From Panulirus ornatus (lineage: Eukaryota > Arthropoda > Malacostraca > Decapoda > Palinuridae), in assembly GCF_036320965.1 (NCBI RefSeq), contig NC_092289.1:22264278-22328277 (forward strand): DNA of 64,000 nt. The letters run 5' to 3'. Each line of letters starts with the position of its first letter. Positions within the stretch are counted from its first letter, which is position 1. The notes beneath the pieces were generated by a model that worked only from the letters and a program-made list of their open reading frames with translations, made no database searches and had not been told where the DNA came from. Below are positions 61,001-64,000 of the stretch, one piece after another. A program made the translations under genes and the position numbers.

Positions 61001-64000
61001 ACGTAATGTCACCCCTTGAGTTTTTCAACACCATGTTTAAAAGCAGCAACTTCAGCACTATATGCAGTATTGTTAAATTTTGACCATGTCACATATCACT
61101 TGTCACATTTCTCATTCTAAAGCCATTGTATCACTTACTCTCTTGTATGAAGTAATAGATATATTTAAGTGAAAGTATTGTTTGCCTTAATTCTATATGT
61201 ATAAAAAAAATTACCCAACATAATTTAGGAATTCCATCCTGCTCCCAAGAGAATATTTACTTACTAATAATTTTCCTTTTTATGCTGTTAAAATGAATTA
61301 CTTATCTGAATCTTACAAAATTATATAAGGTACACGTATATGTTGCATTTATTCTGGCTACTTTTCCCTCACACAATAGATATATTTTCATAAGTTTTGC
61401 TTACTTCAATCTTTGGTGTACCTGTTGAATGTTATGCTTATTTGATCTGTTAAACTTGTGGATAATTGTTAGATAATGATATACTCTACCAATGGTGGTG
61501 TAGTCATTAGGAGGGAAGATTGTGCTGCACGCTAAAGACAGTACTTTGACCTGCCATAAGGGAAGATTATGGTGACAGCCTATCTTAAAGGAAGGTCTGG
61601 CATGTCCTAAAGAATATACAGCCAGTCTTGAGGGTTCTTTGATAGATTTTGGGCTAAATAACCATTCATGAGGTAGTGAAATTTCTAAATGATGATAATA
61701 ATGACAGTCTGTACTGTATACAAGAAAAGACAGCCAGAGAAAAGACTGTGGTGTAATCAGAGAATGGTGATAAGACCTAACAGGAAATTTCTGTGGTATA
61801 TGTTACAGACAGTGATGCAGTTTTATCTAGGTTGAAATAATTATGAATGTAAAGATTATCCTGTCCATATAAACCATGTACCACTGTTACAGAACCTTAT
61901 ATTTGCACAAATTCATTATTTTCTCATGATGTGAATGGGTACTGATAAGTAGCTTATTCATATAGCATCTTAAACTTATCGTCCTGTGTCCAATTGTGTG
62001 AGATTCGTAAAGAAGGAGGGAGCTTTACTATGATAAATATGATCCAAGTGTATTTAGCTGATTCTGTCATTTCAGGCATGTTAGAGCTCCCTCCTGATTA
62101 CTTTTGCTGTACATATACATATATTTTTTTCATGCTTGTTCTAGCTCTGTATATATATATATAACAGTGCTATAATACTCATATACTGTTGAAAAGTATT
62201 ACATTGTTGGGTACCACTTTAGCTACTTCTAGAAGACACAGCATATATTAACCTGGTGCTATTATTTCGATTAACAGAGACATTTGTTAAATCATTTGAC
62301 TTTAAAATTGTTATATAATTTAGTAAAAGTTTAACATAGAAGGTTGTTATGTCCAAAATAGATGTAATGATACAATATCCATTTTGTTTTTCAACATGTC
62401 TTAGCTCTTCATTTGACCAATATTTGAAAAATCTCTATCCACCAGTTATGAATGAGCAAAATCAAGCCACCAGGATTTGTTGCTTACAATCTCATCTATA
62501 TTAACTTGCATATGCATTAAACATAAATCTGCACAATATTTGTGCTTGTTAATGCTTACATTTCTACACAAAGTTTGCAATAAATATTGCTCAACTTTTG
62601 GTTTGATATTATCCTTAGAAATATAACATACCAATTTTTTTCAGGCTTACTCTTAACACTTTATCAGAATGAGCTGCATCTTGAGTAATATTCCAAGTGT
62701 CATCTTAGTATATTTCCTCATCTCATTCCAAGGTTACTCGTATTTTCTCTGCCTTTTGCACAATTCGATCCTATGCTTTATCAAGGAATCCTCAGTAATT
62801 ACTAAATTTGTTTGCAACCTGATTTCTGTAAACTTCAAAATTGTCTCTAGTCTCTACAGTTACTGGCTTGGGAAAGCTAATCTATAATACTCTTGGATAC
62901 TGGATGCATGAAACTCTCCATTCTCTACAAACTGTTCATAGCACAACAACAGACTATGGTTCTCCAGCATGGTCCTCCACTAGTGTCCAAAACCAACTTG
63001 CATTAACTCACAAACAGCAAAAATCAGGGGTCTCAAAATAATGGCAGGATACACTGAAATATCAATATAGATCACTCTCAAAGCAGAAATCCAGATTTCA
63101 CCACTGCAAACAGATTTTGATGAGACTGGCATACAATATACTATAATTGCATTTGAGTAAACCTATTCCTGCCACTATTTCTCAAAAAAAAAAAATGCCT
63201 TACACTTCAATCAACTATATTATATAACCAAATTCCCCATCCACCAAGCAATATAGGCACATCCTATCATATCCACATCGTCCATGAAACACTAAACAGT
63301 CACCCCTTCATACTACTCTCAACTTACCTCTTAAGATCAATCTCTCTTAATCTATACACTACCTAGGGAAACATCACACTATCACACCTCAGACAGGCAA
63401 AGAATACATTCGTATAAGATCCTTCCATCTTACACTGTTGCCATCCCATTGAAGACAAGACATTTATCCTCAATTGTCAATCACTAGTACAGTCCAGATG
63501 AAACATTAAAATCATTTCCATCCTCCAAGACCTTAGAGAATGCAGTTGGATAGCAATAATAAGATCTAAGGGCAACAAAACCATGACTGCCAGACAGTTT
63601 ATTCAGCATTTTAGCCAAGTTCATATATGTGAGGGATACTTGATACCTATTTGCAAGATGAATTCTAGCAGTATTTCCCAATGATTAACTGAAATTTGAT
63701 TGTGATATGACAAAGAAAACCACTGATTACAAGCAAATTCAATACCACAGACATCAAAATCTGCTTAGTCTACTTCTGCCCTATGACTAAATCAAAAATC
63801 AGATCACAGTCAAGGGAAGTCAACTATAGATTGACAAGCTATCATCCCAAACACTAGAGAAGCATGATGATGTCCTTAAATGATGAGCTTTTTCTTTTAC
63901 AGACTACTTAAAATGTATCCTCTTATGTTATCACACACCTGAAGAAACCAGTGACACACAAATCCAAATTTCCTTTGTAAGTAAAATCTGAGAGACCATC
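58084..64000. other. AT-rich non-coding sequence, no gene recognised
   Basis: About 5.9 kb without long microsatellites, minisatellites or recognisable elements. Open frames are all under 90 codons and of random composition. A short direct duplication (ccatactagacttttaaa, twice) lies near 59187-59228. Splice-acceptor-like sites end at 59913 and 63902. May be intron or intergenic sequence. Confidence 0.45.

Overview
The window looks like nuclear DNA of an arthropod, most probably a decapod crustacean. Three things point there: a very dense load of long (TA)n, (CT)n/(GA)n and (GT)n tracts; several dispersed repeat families whose sequences I associate with decapod genomes (a memory-based impression, not a search); and two genes of the TipE family, auxiliary subunits of arthropod voltage-gated sodium channels. 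No rRNA, CRISPR array or bacterial operon is present.

Only two protein-coding genes can be supported. A 440-residue TipE-family protein lies at 44223-45545 (+), and a 278-residue member of the same family lies at 57072-57908 (+). Each is an uninterrupted open frame with an in-frame stop just upstream of its ATG. Each has two membrane segments around a cysteine-rich ectodomain, the shared C-x4-C-x3-C pattern near the start of the loop and a YPCY motif before the second membrane segment. They lie on the same strand about 11.5 kb apart, which fits a small TipE gene cluster of the kind known in insects. Their products would sit in the plasma membrane of excitable cells and modulate a Para-type sodium channel.

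Layout. 1-43 kb: gene-poor, with long microsatellites, about a dozen minisatellites (unit 17-53 bp), a 288-bp foldback with a hammerhead-like core (4721-5008), a MITE-like composite (7999-9418), a SINE-like repeat (6297-6528), copies of a dispersed repeat of about 150 bp, and two nearly identical 5'-truncated non-LTR retrotransposon copies (16693-17810 and 20868-21878), the first flanked by a 14-bp target-site duplication. 43.6-45.6 kb: first TipE-family gene. 46.07-48.33 kb: a 23-bp minisatellite directly downstream. 48.3-51.8 kb: one strongly decayed and one moderately damaged non-LTR copy. 51.9-52.9 kb: old diverged repeats. 53-64 kb: quieter, AT-rich DNA without long microsatellites, holding the second TipE-family gene and otherwise nothing recognisable.

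Most open frames in the first 52 kb are by-products of simple repeats (runs of alternating Ile-Tyr, Ser-Leu, Arg-Glu, Cys-Val or Thr-His) and are not reported as genes. All family assignments come from reading the sequence; no database search was run.
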